64,000 nucleotides of DNA from Antrihabitans stalactiti (GTDB lineage Bacteria; Actinomycetota; Actinomycetes; Mycobacteriales; Mycobacteriaceae): positions 558,001-622,000 of the forward strand of contig NZ_VCQU01000004.1 of the NCBI RefSeq assembly GCF_012932915.1. Reading direction: 5' to 3'. Position numbers and translations under genes: made by a program. Below are positions 43,601-64,000 of this stretch, one piece after another. Every line of letters starts with the position of its first letter. Position 1 is the stretch's first letter. Under the pieces are notes generated by a model, which saw only the letters and a program-made list of their open reading frames with translations, did not search any database and was not told the origin of the DNA.

Positions 43601-46600
43601 CGCCTGCGACACCGGCAGAATCACCTGATGCGGACCCTGCGCAGTGTTCGGATAGACCGTGCGCAACACCTCGTGCCGGCCGATCAAATCCGACACCGCC
43701 GCACCCATCGCCACAACATCGAGGTCCCCGGTCAACCGCACCGCAAGCGGGATGTTGTCCACCGCCGAGGTGGTGTCGAACTGATTGAGGAACCACATCC
43801 GCTGCTGCGCCAACGACAACGGCAGCCGATCCGGACGCTCCTTGGCGACCAGCGGGGGACGCGCCGGGGCACCGGCCGCGCGTTCCGCACGTGCCGCCAG
43901 GCCTTCGACCGTGGAGGCTTCGAACAGCTCCCGGACCCCGAGCTGCACGTCCAGCGCCGACCCGATCCGCACCACCACCTGGGTGGCGATCAACGAGTTC
44001 CCACCCAGATCGAAGAAATCGTCATCCAAACCCACCCGGTCGATACCGAGGACCTCGGCGTAGACCGCCGCCACCACCTGCTCGGTCGGCGACACCGGAG
44101 CCCGGAACTCCCGCGCCTCGAACACCGGCGCCGGCAACGCCTTCCGATCCAACTTGCCGTTGGCGTTGAGCGGCAACTCCGGCAGCACAACCACCGCATC
44201 CGGCACCATGTAGGACGGCACCGCCCGCCCGACCGCCTCGAGCAGGGCGGGCACGTCGACCTCGACGCCAACGGGTGGGACGACGTAGCCGACGAGACGT
44301 TCACCGAGGCGGTCGTCGCTGCGGACCACCGCGACAGCCTGGGCGACCGACTCGTGCGCGAGCAGCGCGGTTTCGACCTCACCCAGCTCGATCCGCAACC
44401 CGCGCAGCTTCACCTGGAAATCGGTGCGCCCCACATAAACCAGTTCCCCGGCGGCGGTCCAGCGGACCAGGTCACCGGTGCGATACAACCGGGAGCTTTC
44501 AGCGAAGGGGTTGGCGACGAACCGGTCCGCGGTCAAACGTCCGCTGCCGACATATCCGCGGGCCAATTGGGTTCCGGCGACATACAGCTCGCCTGCCACA
44601 CCGACGGGAACCGGGCGCAGCCGGGCGTCGAGCACGTAGGCTTGGGTGTTGAAGACCGGGGCGCCGATCGGGACCGCCACCACATCGTCGGCCCGGCTTT
44701 GTCGGCGGGTGACCTGCACCGTGGTCTCGGTCGGCCCGTAGAGGTTGTGGACGGCGGCGCCGGTCGACTCGGCGAATCGGGTCGCCAACCCTGCCGGCAA
44801 CACTTCACCACCAGCGAAGACGCGACGTAGTCCGGGGATGCCGGTGTCGCCGATGCTGTCCTGCAACACCGCCAGCAACGACGGCACGAACTGGACGGTG
44901 GTGACGTTCTCGGCGGCGATCACGTCGAGCAGGTATGCCGGATCCCGGTGACCGTCGTGACGTGCCACGACGAGTCGGGCACCAGTGAGCAACGGCCACA
45001 ACACTTCCCACACCGACGCGTCGAACGTCGCCGGGGTCTTGAACAACACGGTGTCGGTGGAATCGAGCCGATACTCCGCCTGCATCCACAGCATCTGGTT
45101 CACGATCGCGCGGTGGCTGACCGCCACCCCCTTCGGCCGACCCGTCGACCCCGAGGTGAAGATCACGTACGCGGTGTTGTCCGGCCGCAACGGAGTCAGC
45201 CGCTCCATGGGCGTGATCGGTGCCGCATCGATGCCGGAGAGGTCGAGGTCGTCGATCCGATAGACAGAGCTGTCCCCTGCGCCGACGAATTCGTCACGCG
45301 CTGTGGTCAATACACAGACCGGTGCCGCTGTGGCGAGCACGTGCGCGGTGCGCTCCGCCGGGTGATCGGGGTCGAGCGGCACGTAGGCACCGCCCGCTTC
45401 CAGGACCGCATACATTGCGATGAGGAGATCGGTGGACCGGCGAATCGATACCCCGACCAACGACTCCGGACCGACGCCGACCGAGATCAGGTACCGGGCA
45501 AGCCGATTCACCCGCGCCGAGAACTCCGCATACGACAAGACCTGGCCTTCGAACACGACTGCAGTCGCATCGGGAGTGCGTGCGACCGCCGCGTCGAACA
45601 ACTCGGGCAGAGTTGCCGCGTCCGCCGGATGGTCGGTCGAATTCCATTCGTCGACAACGAGACTGCGTTCCACGCTGTCGAGCAACTCGACGTCACCGAC
45701 AACGACCGCGGGGTCGGCGACCACTGTCCGCAGCAGGCCGACAAATCGATCCGCCAACCCGGCCACAGTGGACCGGTCGAACAGGTCTGTCGCATAGGCA
45801 AGGTGGGCGTGCAGCCCGTCGTCGACCTCGACCAGGGTCAACGCCAGATCGAACTTCGCCGTATCCACCGCGACGTCGACCGCCGAGACAGTCAGGCCCG
45901 GCAACTCGAACGCCGTCTGACCCAGGTTCTGCAACGTCAGCATCACCTGAAAGAGCGGATGCCGCGCTTGCGAGCGGGCCGGGTTGAGCACCTCGACAAG
46001 GCGCTCGAACGGCACATCCGCGTGACCGAATGCCCCCAGATCCCGCTCCCGCACTCCTGCAAGGGTTTCCGCGAAAGTCGCCGATCCATCGACGCGCGTC
46101 CGCAACACCAACGTGTTGACGAACATCCCGATCAGATCGTCGAGCGCTGCCTCACCACGCCCGGCGACCGGAGTGCCGATCGCGATGTCGTCGGACCCCG
46201 ACAACCTCGACAGAAGCACCGACAACGCTGAGTGCACGACCATGAACAACGTCGCACCATGCGCCTGCGCCAAGCTATTGAGACCGGCCCGCAGATCGGG
46301 GTCGAGGTCGAACTCGTAGTCGGCACCACGATTGGACGCCACCGCCGGCCGCGGCCGATCCCGCGGCAGGTCCAGTTGATCGGGCAGATCGGCCAATGCT
46401 GTCGACCAGTACGCCTCCTGGCGGGCGATGATCGAGGTCGGGTCGTCTTCGCTGCCCAGGACTTGGCGTTGCCACAACGCGTAGTCGGCGTACTGCACCT
46501 CCAACGGCGCCCACCCCGGCGCATCCCCCTGCACCCGCGCGGCGTAGGCGACCATCACGTCCCGGGTGAGCGGGCCCATCGAGAAACCGTCGGCACTGAT

Positions 46601-49141
46601 GTGATGCACGACGAAGACAAGGACGTATTCGTCCACCGCACTGGAGATTTGGTAAAGCCGTGCCCGTACCGGAACCGCAACGGTGACATCGAAACCCGCC
46701 GACACGTCGGCGATGATCCGACCGATCACCTCGTCTTCGGTGACCGCGATCGGGGACACATCCACCCCGGCTTCCGCGGCGGGCAACACCTGCTGCCAGC
46801 CGACACCGTTGGCGGCGGGATAGACGGTGCGCAACACTTCGTGGCGCTCCACCACATCGCTCACCGCGGCCCGCAATGCGGCCACATCCAACGCACCCGA
46901 CAACCGGACCGCCACCGGGATGTTGTTCACCGCCGAGGTGGTGTCGAACCGGTTGAGGAACCACATCCGTTGCTGGGCAAGCGATAGCGGCACCCGATCC
47001 GGGCGCTCCAGGGCGACCAGCGCGCGCTGACCGGCCTCCGAGCCCACCGTCGCCAGGGTCGTATCGACCAGGGCGCCGAGTTGACTGACCGTCGGGGCTT
47101 CGAAGAAGTCCCGCACATCGATGCGGACCCCGAAGTCGGTGTTGATTCGAGCGATCGCCCGGGTTGCGATCAGCGAGTTGCCGCCGAGAGCGAAGAAGTC
47201 GTCGTCCACGCCGATCCGGTCGATACCCAACAAATCGGCGAACAGCTTCGCCAGGATTTCCTCGGTGGGTGTCTCGGGTGCCCGGTATTCCTGCGCAAGC
47301 ACCGTGAAATCCGGTGCCGGCAGGGCTTTGCGGTCCAGTTTGCCGCTGGGGTTGAGCGGTAGAGCAGGGAGCGGAATGAACAACGCGGGGATCATGTAGT
47401 CCGGCAACTGATGCCGCGCCACCGACACCAAAGCGTCGGAGTCGACCTCGGTCCCGGGTGTGGGGACGACATAGGCCACCAGTTGGTCACCGGCATGCGG
47501 GTCGGCGTGCACGGCGGCGACAACGTCGACGACCCCGTCCGCGCCGCGCAACACCCCCTCGATCTCGCCGAGTTCGATCCGCAGACCGCGGATCTTGACC
47601 TGAAAATCCGTGCGCCCCAGATACTCGATGATCCCGTCGCCGCGGCGGCGGACCAGATCCCCGGTCCGATACATCCGCTGCCCCGCGGTGAACGGGTTCG
47701 CCACGAACCGATCCGCCGTCAAATCCGGGCGCGCGATATAACCCCGCGCCAACTGCACCCCGGCCAGATACAACTCCCCCGCCACCCCGGTCGGCGACGG
47801 GCGCAACCCGTCATCGAGAACCAGCAACTCCGTGTTCGCCACCGGCAACCCGATCGGGATCGACGCCACATCCTTGTCGGTGACCTGGTAGTAGCTGACC
47901 TCCACCGCCGCCTCGGTCGGCCCGTACAAGTTGTGCAACTGAGCGGCACTGATCTCGCGCAACCGGGCCGCCACCTGCGCCGGCAACGCCTCCCCCGACG
48001 CGAACACGTACCGCAACGACGACACCCGCGCCGCAAGGGGTTCTCCGACATACACCGACAACATCGACGGCACGAAATGCACCGCCGTCACACCGTGTTC
48101 GATCATCGTCGCCGCCAAATACCCCGGATCCCGATGACCGTCCGGCTCCGCAATCACCAACGACGCCCCGACCTGCAACGGCCAGAACAACTCCCACACC
48201 GACACATCGAAAGTGAACGGCGTCTTCTGCAACACCACATCACTACTGGTGAGCTGGTACTGATCCTGGCGCCAGGTCAGATAGTTCAGCACCGACCGAT
48301 GCGACACCACCACACCCTTCGGGCGACCCGTCGACCCGGACGTGAAAATCACATACGCCGCAGACTCCGGCCGCAACGGAGCAATGCGGTCCGCATCGGT
48401 CACCGGATCCGGCGAGAACTCCGACACATCAAGCTGGTCGAGCCGTACCACCGGCACCGTCGAGGACGATGCGAATTCGTCACGGGCGGTGCTCAGCACC
48501 ACCACCGGGTGGCTGGTGTCGAGCACGTACTCGATCCGCTCGACCGGGTGATCCGGATCGATCGGGACATACGCCCCCCCGGCTTTGAGGATCGCGTACA
48601 TCCCGACCAGCAACTCCACCGACCGCCGGACCGCCAACCCGACCCGGGTTTCCGGACCCACCCCGAGACCGATCAAATGCCGGGCCAACCGGTTCGCCCG
48701 CGCATCGAACTCCGCATACGTCAGCGTCGTGTCACCGAACACCAACGCCACCGCATCCGGTGACGCCGCCACCGCACGCTCGAACGCCGCGACCAACGTC
48801 TCCACCACATCGACGGCCGCCGACGCACCGCCGCCGATATCGGTGACCGACACCGCATCCGACACGATCGCCTCGACCACCCCGTCGAGCCCACCCGCCA
48901 CCGACTCCACAAACCCCGGAACCACATCACCCAGCACCACCGGCACCAACGCCTCGGCCGGCAACGCCCCACCCATCGCCGCATCCATCGCCTGCAACTG
49001 CTCGGCCAAAGCGCGATACGTCACCGTCACACCGTCGAAAACCACCACCGCCCGCTCCGGCTCACACTCGGCGACAGCCGCGACCAAACGCGGAATGTCG
49101 GCGACCGTCAGCGTTGGTCGACCGGGGTTACGATCCGACAT
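22643..49141 (-). CDS. NRPS-2: giant synthetase with six complete modules and two split ones
   Basis: An 8832-residue protein, roughly 0.9 MDa, in one uninterrupted 26.5-kb frame. Approximate order: N-terminal stub 1-108; A 110-608, T; C 715-1158, A, T (to 1754); C 1771-2221, A, T; C 2831-3281, A, T; C 3893-4344, A, T, E (to 5441); C 5448-5915, A, T, E (to 6988); C 6993-7461, A, T (to 8061); C 8080-8528; dead A fragment 8541-8832. It therefore receives the chain from a C domain located on NRPS-1 and passes it on from its own terminal C domain to an A-T pair on NRPS-3. All seven C domains and both E domains keep HHxxxDG. ATG at 49141 has GAGAGGA (49149-49155) seven bases upstream. It starts 144 bp after the NRPS-1 stop. 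Confidence 0.95.
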   Translation of the reverse strand: MSDRNPGRPTLTVADIPRLVAAVAECEPERAVVVFDGVTVTYRALAEQLQAMDAAMGGALPAEALVPVVLGDVVPGFVESVAGGLDGVVEAIVSDAVSVTDIGGGASAAVDVVETLVAAFERAVAASPDAVALVFGDTTLTYAEFDARANRLARHLIGLGVGPETRVGLAVRRSVELLVGMYAILKAGGAYVPIDPDHPVERIEYVLDTSHPVVVLSTARDEFASSSTVPVVRLDQLDVSEFSPDPVTDADRIAPLRPESAAYVIFTSGSTGRPKGVVVSHRSVLNYLTWRQDQYQLTSSDVVLQKTPFTFDVSVWELFWPLQVGASLVIAEPDGHRDPGYLAATMIEHGVTAVHFVPSMLSVYVGEPLAARVSSLRYVFASGEALPAQVAARLREISAAQLHNLYGPTEAAVEVSYYQVTDKDVASIPIGLPVANTELLVLDDGLRPSPTGVAGELYLAGVQLARGYIARPDLTADRFVANPFTAGQRMYRTGDLVRRRGDGIIEYLGRTDFQVKIRGLRIELGEIEGVLRGADGVVDVVAAVHADPHAGDQLVAYVVPTPGTEVDSDALVSVARHQLPDYMIPALFIPLPALPLNPSGKLDRKALPAPDFTVLAQEYRAPETPTEEILAKLFADLLGIDRIGVDDDFFALGGNSLIATRAIARINTDFGVRIDVRDFFEAPTVSQLGALVDTTLATVGSEAGQRALVALERPDRVPLSLAQQRMWFLNRFDTTSAVNNIPVAVRLSGALDVAALRAAVSDVVERHEVLRTVYPAANGVGWQQVLPAAEAGVDVSPIAVTEDEVIGRIIADVSAGFDVTVAVPVRARLYQISSAVDEYVLVFVVHHISADGFSMGPLTRDVMVAYAARVQGDAPGWAPLEVQYADYALWQRQVLGSEDDPTSIIARQEAYWSTALADLPDQLDLPRDRPRPAVASNRGADYEFDLDPDLRAGLNSLAQAHGATLFMVVHSALSVLLSRLSGSDDIAIGTPVAGRGEAALDDLIGMFVNTLVLRTRVDGSATFAETLAGVRERDLGAFGHADVPFERLVEVLNPARSQARHPLFQVMLTLQNLGQTAFELPGLTVSAVDVAVDTAKFDLALTLVEVDDGLHAHLAYATDLFDRSTVAGLADRFVGLLRTVVADPAVVVGDVELLDSVERSLVVDEWNSTDHPADAATLPELFDAAVARTPDATAVVFEGQVLSYAEFSARVNRLARYLISVGVGPESLVGVSIRRSTDLLIAMYAVLEAGGAYVPLDPDHPAERTAHVLATAAPVCVLTTARDEFVGAGDSSVYRIDDLDLSGIDAAPITPMERLTPLRPDNTAYVIFTSGSTGRPKGVAVSHRAIVNQMLWMQAEYRLDSTDTVLFKTPATFDASVWEVLWPLLTGARLVVARHDGHRDPAYLLDVIAAENVTTVQFVPSLLAVLQDSIGDTGIPGLRRVFAGGEVLPAGLATRFAESTGAAVHNLYGPTETTVQVTRRQSRADDVVAVPIGAPVFNTQAYVLDARLRPVPVGVAGELYVAGTQLARGYVGSGRLTADRFVANPFAESSRLYRTGDLVRWTAAGELVYVGRTDFQVKLRGLRIELGEVETALLAHESVAQAVAVVRSDDRLGERLVGYVVPPVGVEVDVPALLEAVGRAVPSYMVPDAVVVLPELPLNANGKLDRKALPAPVFEAREFRAPVSPTEQVVAAVYAEVLGIDRVGLDDDFFDLGGNSLIATQVVVRIGSALDVQLGVRELFEASTVEGLAARAERAAGAPARPPLVAKERPDRLPLSLAQQRMWFLNQFDTTSAVDNIPLAVRLTGDLDVVAMGAAVSDLIGRHEVLRTVYPNTAQGPHQVILPVSQAVPDLTPVQITEGELLGRVLDLATTGFDVTVEVPLRATLFALGDNDFVIVFVAHHVAADGSSMAPLARDLMTAYAARAHGEAPSWAPLPVQYADYAIWQRELLGSEDDPDSVAAQQVSYWRTKLAGLPDQLDLPSDRPRPAVQSFVGKSVSFGIDAETHRALSALARSRNASMFMLMHTALAVLLARLSGTEDIAVGSPIARRGERALDDLIGMFVNTLILRTEVAGHTSFDELLAASRESDFEAFAHADVPFERLVEVLNPARSTARNPLFQVGLSFQNVAQASLELPGLHISGVEFDTQLAKTDLQLTLVEQYDDTGAAAGIHAEFSYATDLFDPSTVEEFADRFARVLAAVLADPSIPVGDIELLDDTERTTVLDAWNATDHALDAALTLVPAFDAQVARTPDATAVVFEGERLTYAEFDARVNRLARHLISLGVGPESLVGLAMRRSTELLVGMYAVVKAGGAYVPIDPSHPAERTVHVLDTAAPVCVLTTEDDGFAAPSGVTVLDIGALDLNDLDASPIADSERLSPLRARNTAYVIFTSGSTGRPKGVAVTHEAIVNQLEWMQSEYGLTTEDVYLQKTATTFDVSLWGYFLPLRVGATLVLATPDGHRDPGYLAETIAEHAVTVTDFVPSMLAVFAAYVDADRVGSLRQVFVIGEALPPETVAAFARLSPAAVHNLYGPTEAAVSITYWPATGSGTTVPIGRPEWNSQVYVLDTRLRPVPAGVAGELYLAGTQLARGYVARPDLSADRFVANPFSPNGERMYRTGDLVSWRGDGVLHYIGRTDFQVKFRGQRIELGEIETALLAQGGVSQAAAVVRATGTGDQLVGYVIPVPGSAPTAAELTAALGGWLPSYMIPSAVLVLDEFPLNTSGKLDRKALPEPVFEVREFRAPTTPIEEIVAGVFADVLGVARVGVDDDFFALGGNSLIATQVASRLGAALDSRVPVRVIFEAPTVGALAVRVEEHAGAGGRPALVAKPRPDRVPLSLAQQRMWFLNRFDPESSAYNLPVAIRLVGNLDVDALQSAVTDLIARHEVLRTVYPETVDGPVQVILPATDVPIDLTPVVLPEKDLQARLFDFGTAGFDVTTQVPLRVALFEIGAAEYVLAMVVHHIGADGSSVGPMARDVMIAYAARAQGEAPGWEPLAVQYADYALWQRELLGSEDDPQSLASGQVAYWKTALADLPDQLDLPSDRPRPASQSLVGRSVPLSIDDDTHQALMALARSRNASLFMVMHTALAVLLARLSGTDDIAIGTPIAGRGERALDDLIGMFVNTLVFRTQVDSDSTFDELLGRARENDLEVFANADVPFERLVEVLNPARSTARHPLFQVGLSFQNLAQTTMELPGLQISGIEIDQQISQFDLHLIANDRRNDDGSPAGITGIFTYATDLFDESTVQRFVDIFARLLSAVVADPSVVVGDIPLLDSDERTTVLTTWNATDRPTVPDATLVSLFDAQVARDPDALAVVFEGESLTYGQFDARVNRLARHLISVGVGPESLVGLAIRRSTDLLVGMYAIVKAGGAYVPIDLDHPADRVAHILDTAAPVCVVTTARDGFDVDGDRTVVRIDTLDLGAVDASTVTDAERRGPVRPDTTAYVIFTSGSTGVPKGVAVSHGAVANQLQWKQSAYGLGAGDAVLLKTAATFDLSVWEFWSALVSGGAVVVARADGHQDPQYLNELIGTHAVTVLHVVPSMLQALLIESGGVLGSSLRQVLAIGEALPPATAQRFRNHNQARLDNLYGPTEAAVSVTAHPVSDADVVSVPIGSPEWNTQVYVLDGRLGPVPVGVAGELYLAGAQLARGYHGRPDLTADRFVANPFGAPGARLYRTGDLVSWDASGSLQYVGRTDFQVKVRGFRIELGEIESVLAAQPGVAQVAVVSRRDSRTGDQLVAYLVGDTADSVDAAVVRAAAVRELPSYMVPAAVVVLEALPLTVNGKLDRKALPAPVFEAGEFRAPETPIEQIVAQTFAEVLGVDRVGLDDDFFALGGNSLIATQVAARLGAALETRIAVRTLFEAPTVGALAVRVEQHAGVDGRAPLVAGPRPSVVPLSIAQKRMWFLNRFDPESAAYNIPIAIRLTGQLDLVALRAAVGDLLARHEVLRTIYVETDGVPSQVILPVTDMAVDLTPSPVSGDEVIARVGELVSAGFDVTTEVPVRVALFEIDPSEFVLVFVVHHVASDGWSMGPLARDVMVAYAARVAGEAPGWTPLEVQYADYALWQREVLGSEDDPGSLIAQQEAYWSATLAGLPEQLDLPTDRPRPQSASNHGANVDFEISADIHRALLDIARTHHATLFITVHTALAVLLARLSGTSDIAIGTPIAGRGERALDDVIGMFVNTLVLRSEVLPGESFAELVGRVRETDLHAFGNADVPFERLVEVLAPQRSTARHPLFQVMLTFQNLAATEFSLPGLTVSAVEFDAAVAKFDLQLTLAENPSDGAEPAGLSASFTYATDLFDESTMVSFADRFVSVLEAFTADPATAVGDVDLLLAGERELLVSSWALAPGVVVDPNVTLVSLFDAQVAAAPDAVAVTFEDVSLTYAELDGRANALARYLISVGVGPESLVGVVLGRSLDVVVAILAVLKAGGGYVPVDPSYPAERVAYTLTDSAPVCVLTDSESASAVPESVTALRVLIDEVSEFSAAPVTDADRLSPLRSQDVAYVIYTSGSTGRPKGVAVAHRNVVELMANAAPKFGFDSTDVWTMFHSPAFDFSVWELWGPLLFGGRLVVVDYFTSRSPQDFVELVRREGVTVLNQTPSAFYQFAEADRVATEAETADATELAPLVLRHIVFGGEALDLGRLSGWVARHGDAGPRLVNMYGITETTVHVSFQALTAEMVAAGGGSVIGRGLPGLGVFVLDARLSPVPVGVAGEVYVSGAQLSRGYVGRAALSAGRFVANPFGDQGSRLYRTGDVARWTAAGVLEYAGRSDAQVQLRGFRIELGEIESALIRCAGVADAVAIVRTDERTGDRLVGYVVPEAGATLEPAQISETVAGFLTSYMVPDAVMVLEALPLTGNGKLDRKALPAPEFVSDKVFRAAETEVEQIIGEVFAQVLGVDRVGVDDSFFALGGDSIVSIQLVSRAKARGVVFSPRDVFERKTVAGLAEVAVLAADSVAVVLEELPGGGVGWRPLTAIERSVIEGPGGFTRNSQTMMVELPVGIDRAGVVSTIAAVLDRHDMWRSQLVHDPETGWGVTTLPVGSVDADTLVTVMDIDPAADESTTEAVGSAALDAAMGWLDPVTGRMVRFVWFDRGPTLTGRLLIVAHHLIVDGVSWRILVPDFVTAWAQLSAGQTPALPAVGTSMRRWAHALVTEASTPSRVAELGWWQSVLHGPDPVLGSRAFDPARDVVATVERLQVRVPADVTAAVLKTIPGLLRGGVNDGLLTALAMAVAAWRAERGVTQSATLLQLEGHGREEEVIAGADLSRTVGWFTTAFPVRLDLTGIDIADALAGGPAAGAALKRVKEALLAIPDKGLGYGLLRHLNPDTAPVLAALPDGQLSFNYLGQVSLDGVPDEVAGLGWTPAGGLGELSAPGDADMPANKVVDINAIVTDEDGGGQSLGASFAYASQVISGDAVQRLAELWVAALTALAAYASSPGAGGLTPSDLSLVSLGQAEIEEFESRFDGVVDVWPLAPLQSGLMFHAMLAGASVDMYSIQVVLDLSGALDAGRLHAAAQAVLDRYPNLRTAFLTDADGTPVQVVLDHLDVPWREVDLTTLPEGEREAALAQLLAADQATNFDLASPPLLRFLLVTVGEGVFKLVMANHHILLDGWSMPLLMKDLLVLYATHADPALLGRARPYRSYLSWLGEQDPATSLQVWANALDGVDEPTLLARSGAGLATTQRTGEVVAIVDEQIAAGLTALGARLGITVNTVVQTAWGLLLGRLTGRTDVVFGATVSGRPPQLAGVESMIGLFINTVPVRIQIKPSESLEDLLVRVQREQADLLEHHYIQLADIQRVTGTGSLFDTLTVFESYPVDTAGLAEQAGAIEGLTIDGVTSNDAPHYPLSLLITAAAQMRISVEYLQSLFGEAEVKSIVERMLRILESITTDPTTAVADLDVLDADERRLVLEEWNATEHSVHGDTTLVSLFDEQVLRSPESVAVTFDGESLTYAQFDARVNQLARYLISRGVGPEASVGLGIRRSVELLVAIYAVVKSGGAYVPIDVDQPADRIDHILQTASPVLVLSTQRDSVDFHASIPVENVESLDLADFSDSPVTDAERIVPLRAANPAYAIFTSGSTGRPKGVAVSHAAVVNQVLWLTHRFDMSGADTVLQKTPFTFDVSVWELFGTLITGGRLVIAAPDGHRDPEYIADVIDAESVTMVSFVPSMLAVFVDSLTPGRCGSLRVIQAAGEALPTATVRSVRKLLPGAEIHNLYGPTEFAVHATASSLLEDSGSAAPIGTPVWNAQVYVLDSGLRPVPIGVPGELYLAGQQLARGYVARPDLTADRFVANPFGAAGARFYRTGDLVSWRADGQLIYIGRTDFQVKLRGLRIELGEIEAVLVAENSVSQAVVLVRADQLAAYVVPAADATIDVAELTAAAARELPEYMVPVHIRVLDELPLNASGKVDRKALPDPEFTSATAFRAPQTEIETVIAGVFADVLGAERVGVDDSFFALGGDSIISIQLVSRAKARGVVFSPRDVFERRTVAGLAEVAQLTEDSVAVVLEELPGGGVGWMPLLPFARSVVEGPGTTDRNSQTISVVLPVGIERSGIVKTIAAVVDHHDVWRSRLVRDNAGLWGLDAAAPGAVDVDALVDRVDISAVDDASIAAIASAALDSALGRLSPTGGVMFAFVWLDRGPDRAGQLLIVAHHLVVDGVSWRILLPDFVTAWAQIAAGQRPQLAPVGTSMRRWAYALADEAISAERVAELPVWQRILDGPDPLLGSRPFDPTVDVVATVKRVEVRVPVDVTAVLSTTLPGLFRGGINDGLLAGLALALSRWRQLRGIAVEPPLIHLEGHGREEAVVPGADLSRTVGWFTTGYPVRLGLDGVDVVDAIDGGPSAGAAMRAAKEALLEVPDRGIGFGLLRYLNAETGEQLAGKPDGQISFNYLGRVGGESVPDAFAELGWLPGGELTEVAAELDPDMPANRIVDINVVVADAPDGAALSGSFAYASEVLSEADATALAELWVESLGGLATYAQRPDAGGLTPSDVALVSVSQQDLLEWERRFGRLVDVWPLAPLQSGLLFHALLAQASVDVYAVQVVIDLAGVVDASRLRAAAQGVLDRYPNLRTAFVTDAAGAPVQVVVESVDVPWREVDLSELAPEDRDRALADVLMTDQATHFDLAQPPLIRFTLVKTSADTYKLVASNHHILLDGWSMPLLMKDLLVLYATRGDASVLGRARSYRSYLAWLTQEDPAASLLEWSRALSGAEPTIFVPSDPAAAVTTRTDDYAVGLEEDATAALASLGARLGVTMNTIVQSAWGMLLGRLTGRDDVVFGATVSGRPPQLPGVESMVGLFINTLPVRVRFDANEPVESLLVRLQGEQADLLDHHYVGLADIQRAVGAGALFDTLTVFESYPVDAAGLAEQAGAIEGMSIEGIASNDSPHYPLSLIVGAGAQLHLTFEFLPSVVARDQVALIADRFVRVLAAVAADPAVVVGDIDLLGAAERERVLREWNSAGVEVDSALTLVSMFDARAAANPDAVAVVFGGERLSYGEVAARSNRLARYLISVGVGPEKLVGVVLERDAELVVTLLAVMKAGGGYVPVDPTYPADRIAYTLTDSAPVCVVSSSAVEVTIPETVPVVLVDEIDVSGFDASVVTDADRVAPLRSSNVAYVIYTSGSTGRPKGVAVAHRNVVELLANTQPLFEFDESDVWTMFHSYAFDFSVWELWGPLTRGGSVVVVDYLTSRSPADFVALVAAEKVTVLNQTPSAFYQFAEAQRLVEAELSLRHVIFGGEALDLGQLSRWFQLYPDGTPRLVNMYGITETTVHVSFVTVTPEDARTGAASVIGRALPGLSAVVLDARLRPVPVGVPGEIYVQGEQLSRGYVGQPGLSAGRFVANPFGGPGEQMYRTGDIARWNSDGQLEYAGRSDSQVQLRGFRIELGEIEAAMGTAAGVAQAVALVRSDDLLGDRLVGYVVPEAGADVDPAAVKEFVSEFLTGYMVPEAVVVLDALPLTANGKLDRRALPAPELLSDKAFRAPETETEATIAEVFAELLGVERVGVDDSFFTLGGNSLSAMRLVARLNEVCNADIGVRDIFESPTVGALAGRVVVGSATGGRLPLTRMERPDPIPLSLAQQRMWVLNQLDPASSAYNVALGLRLTGTLDVAALQAAVADVIDRHESLRTRFPTIIDTPRQEVLGTAEVVATLDLAADEPADPIARVSEVMGAGFDVARQAPVRVSLIRLGTEDYAFVLVAHHIVMDGASLAPLARDMVTAYVSRVAGAPPAWQPLAVQYVDYTLWQREVVGTVDQADSPAQRQLEYWREALAGAPEQPILPTDRPRPAVQSMRGEVVRVTVPAEVHGRLIDVATSRQSSLFMVLHAGLAVLLAKTSGTSDIVIGAPLAGRGERALDDLVGMFVNTVALRTPVEQPERFGDFLARIRETDLSAFTNADIPFEQVADAVVSRRQSDHHPLFQVALAFQNLERSSFELPGLAITTLDGAESPAKFDLQLEVHAEHNDDGSPADVSVAITYAVDLFDASTVEKFGQRLNRVLAAVAADPDVAIRDIDLLDAQEREQLLAASRGDSVEASPVVSSGTALAGVVSAAVEDDPEAPALARGEDELTYRELDQRSSQLARALIGRGAGPGTAVAVALGGSIDSAIARWAVLKTGAAVLGVDSAQVADTEAASWPVPVELGIAAGNGQRIEGVQWLILDDPTFAAEVGGLPGHPITYVDRSRALRGDDPMFVDASDSRGIVVASFDAVAAAVNRVHAESPVDFESRTSFVGDPNSAGAMLESVVAAVAGATSVVVGKEDDIDNAIIDGWVTHLFAAPQLLGSIDVSDSEDLEAVLVVGGRMPAADAGRWAGRSIVEIERVLEN
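22646..23510 (-). other. Dead, truncated A domain at the C-terminus of NRPS-2
   Basis: About 290 residues that align with the N-terminal subdomain of an A domain. [18 protein letters not shown] corresponds to the A1/A2 region. [11 protein letters not shown] and [13 protein letters not shown] align with IEWLVLDSP and FADRSRVLQQDHP of the first A domain of NRPS-3. The ATP-binding core [10 protein letters not shown] is replaced by [11 protein letters not shown]. The domain ends before the YGPTE, TGD and GK(L)DR motifs. It cannot adenylate, yet it is kept in frame without a stop. Confidence 0.85.
23560..24905 (-). other. NRPS module 12, C-domain half on NRPS-2
   Basis: A complete L-C-L condensation domain ([20 protein letters not shown]) that accepts from module 11. 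Its own A and T domains are on the next protein. Its opening resembles that of the C domain at the end of NRPS-1 ([13 protein letters not shown]), the other junction C domain. Confidence 0.85.
24960..28165 (-). other. NRPS module 11 (C-A-T), Thr
   Basis: D-C-L condensation domain ([22 protein letters not shown]) downstream of the module 10 epimerase. Pocket code DFWNIGMVHK indicates Thr. Carrier TLGGNSLSA at about 25075. Confidence 0.88.
28180..32800 (-). other. NRPS module 10 (C-A-T-E), unassigned D-residue
   Basis: D-C-L condensation domain after the module 9 epimerase, with HHILLDG. Pocket code DVWSQALVHK, close to module 1 (DVWSLALVHK), which I cannot assign. The carrier is LGGDSIIS. The E domain has HHLVVDG and LEGHGREE, so the residue should be D-configured. 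Confidence 0.85.
32820..37465 (-). other. NRPS module 9 (C-A-T-E), D-Thr
   Basis: L-C-L condensation domain beginning [13 protein letters not shown] with HHVASDG. Pocket code DFWNIGMVHK indicates Thr. Carrier LGGDSIVS. E domain with HHLIVDG and LEGHGREE. The A domain is a near copy of that in module 15. Confidence 0.88.
34530..36110 (-). repeat. Near-identical Thr A-domain copy 2 (module 9)
   Basis: Partner of 9870-11430. Only the downstream domains differ: here T-E, there T-TE. This places the second recombination boundary around the A-T linker, where the sequences diverge ([14 protein letters not shown] against VSEREFREPRTPIE). Confidence 0.8.
37520..40650 (-). other. NRPS module 8 (C-A-T), unassigned substrate
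   Basis: L-C-L condensation domain with HHIGADG. Carrier LGGNSL near 37630. Pocket code DLWHLILVSK. It shares D.WH.x.L with serine codes (DVWHLSLIDK) but has Ile at 301 and VS at 330/331, so Ser is not safe. Confidence 0.85.
40700..43830 (-). other. NRPS module 7 (C-A-T), unassigned substrate
   Basis: L-C-L condensation domain with HHVAADG. Carrier LGGNSL near 40820. Pocket code DVWDFILVSK, the same as module 13. The two A domains are also alike outside the pocket ([25 protein letters not shown]). Confidence 0.85.
43880..47000 (-). other. NRPS module 6 (C-A-T), Gln/Glu-like code
   Basis: L-C-L condensation domain with HHISADG. Carrier DLGGNSL near 44000. Pocket code DAWQFGLVQK resembles glutamine/glutamate-type codes (compare DAWHFGGVDK for Glu). 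Assignment is tentative. Confidence 0.82.
47070..48815 (-). other. NRPS module 5, A-T half on NRPS-2, Ser
   Basis: First complete A domain of NRPS-2. Pocket code DVWHFSLVEK, one residue from the serine code seen in module 4. Carrier LGGNSL near 47180. Its condensation domain is on NRPS-1. Confidence 0.85.
48820..49141 (-). other. N-terminal A-like stub of NRPS-2
   Basis: About 105 residues preceding the first real A domain. They resemble the first ~85 residues of an A domain ([12 protein letters not shown] matches the LTYxEL region) and then break off. They align without gaps to the C-terminal stub of NRPS-1, with about 28 identities in the first 70 positions by eye. Shared elements include T.AD.PRL.A, VTYR.L.E, AM..MG.AL and VPG. 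Confidence 0.8.
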
Positions 49142-49285
49142 CTTTGGTTCCTCTCACGCGACAGCACATTCAAAGGCAGACGAATGCACTGGCTAACCTG
49201 CCAAGTTGCTGACAGCGGGCGTACGGACGGGGCAATCGAGGCGTTCGGACGCCGCGTTACATCGCTTGGCCATCTTGGTCACGCA
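49142..49285 (-). promoter_or_regulatory. NRPS-1/NRPS-2 intergenic spacer
   Basis: This 144-bp gap contains the NRPS-2 RBS (GAGAGGA, 49149-49155) and a weak 5-bp hairpin (49240-49253). I see no clear promoter or terminator, so read-through from NRPS-1 is likely. Confidence 0.4.

Positions 49286-64000
<14,715 letters not shown>

Noticed and set aside
49240-49253. Hairpin GGCGT-TCGG-ACGCC between NRPS-1 and NRPS-2 as a terminator
   Set aside because: A five-base stem without a following T run is too weak to support termination.

Overview
The window comes from a high-GC, mycolic-acid-containing actinomycete, most likely Rhodococcus or a close relative (Nocardia, Gordonia). The evidence is the GC-rich codon usage, a secreted antigen-85-type mycolyltransferase homologue (about 7583-8665) and the style of the very large non-ribosomal peptide synthetase (NRPS) genes. 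Genus assignment is inference.

Left flank (1-8665). A 3' fragment of a DHA2-type MFS exporter is followed 10 bp later by a DUF72/YecE-like gene. A comparatively AT-rich family-2 glycosyltransferase converges on them. Then come an aldehyde dehydrogenase-fold protein on the minus strand whose catalytic Cys position is Tyr, and a divergent plus-strand operon for a DrrABC-type ABC exporter (ATPase plus two ABC-2 permeases with ATGA overlaps). A perfect 17-bp bidirectional terminator separates the ABC operon from the minus-strand block that fills the rest of the window. The mycolyltransferase-like gene is the last gene of that block.

NRPS region (8796-64000, all minus strand, read right to left). 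Three giant genes lie head to tail: NRPS-1 (49286 to beyond the right edge), NRPS-2 (22643-49141, 8832 aa) and NRPS-3 (8796-22538, 4580 aa). Together they show 15 modules with 15 adenylation (A), 15 carrier (T), 15 condensation (C, the first only as its tail) and 4 epimerisation (E) domains, and one terminal thioesterase (TE). Every complete C and E domain has its HHxxxDG motif, and every C after an E is of the D-C-L type. My reading of the A-domain codes gives: X1 - Thr - D-(aromatic?) - Ser - Ser - (Gln/Glu-like) - X7 - X8 - D-Thr - D-X10 - Thr - (aromatic?) - X13 (same code as X7) - D-Thr - Thr - TE. The product should be a long Thr/Ser-rich peptide, released by the TE as a linear peptide, lactone or lactam. 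Its start lies outside the window.

The most unusual structure is at the two protein-protein junctions. Both split a module between its C and A domains rather than between modules, and both carry decayed A-domain material. NRPS-1 ends with a ~100-aa A-like stub that is clearly homologous to the ~105-aa N-terminal stub of NRPS-2. NRPS-2 ends with a ~290-aa catalytically dead A domain that resembles the live A domain opening NRPS-3, where an Arg-rich tail precedes it. This looks like a docking or gene-fission arrangement that I cannot match to a described docking class. No MbtH-like gene, phosphopantetheinyl transferase, pathway regulator, tRNA, rRNA, CRISPR array or mobile element was recognised.
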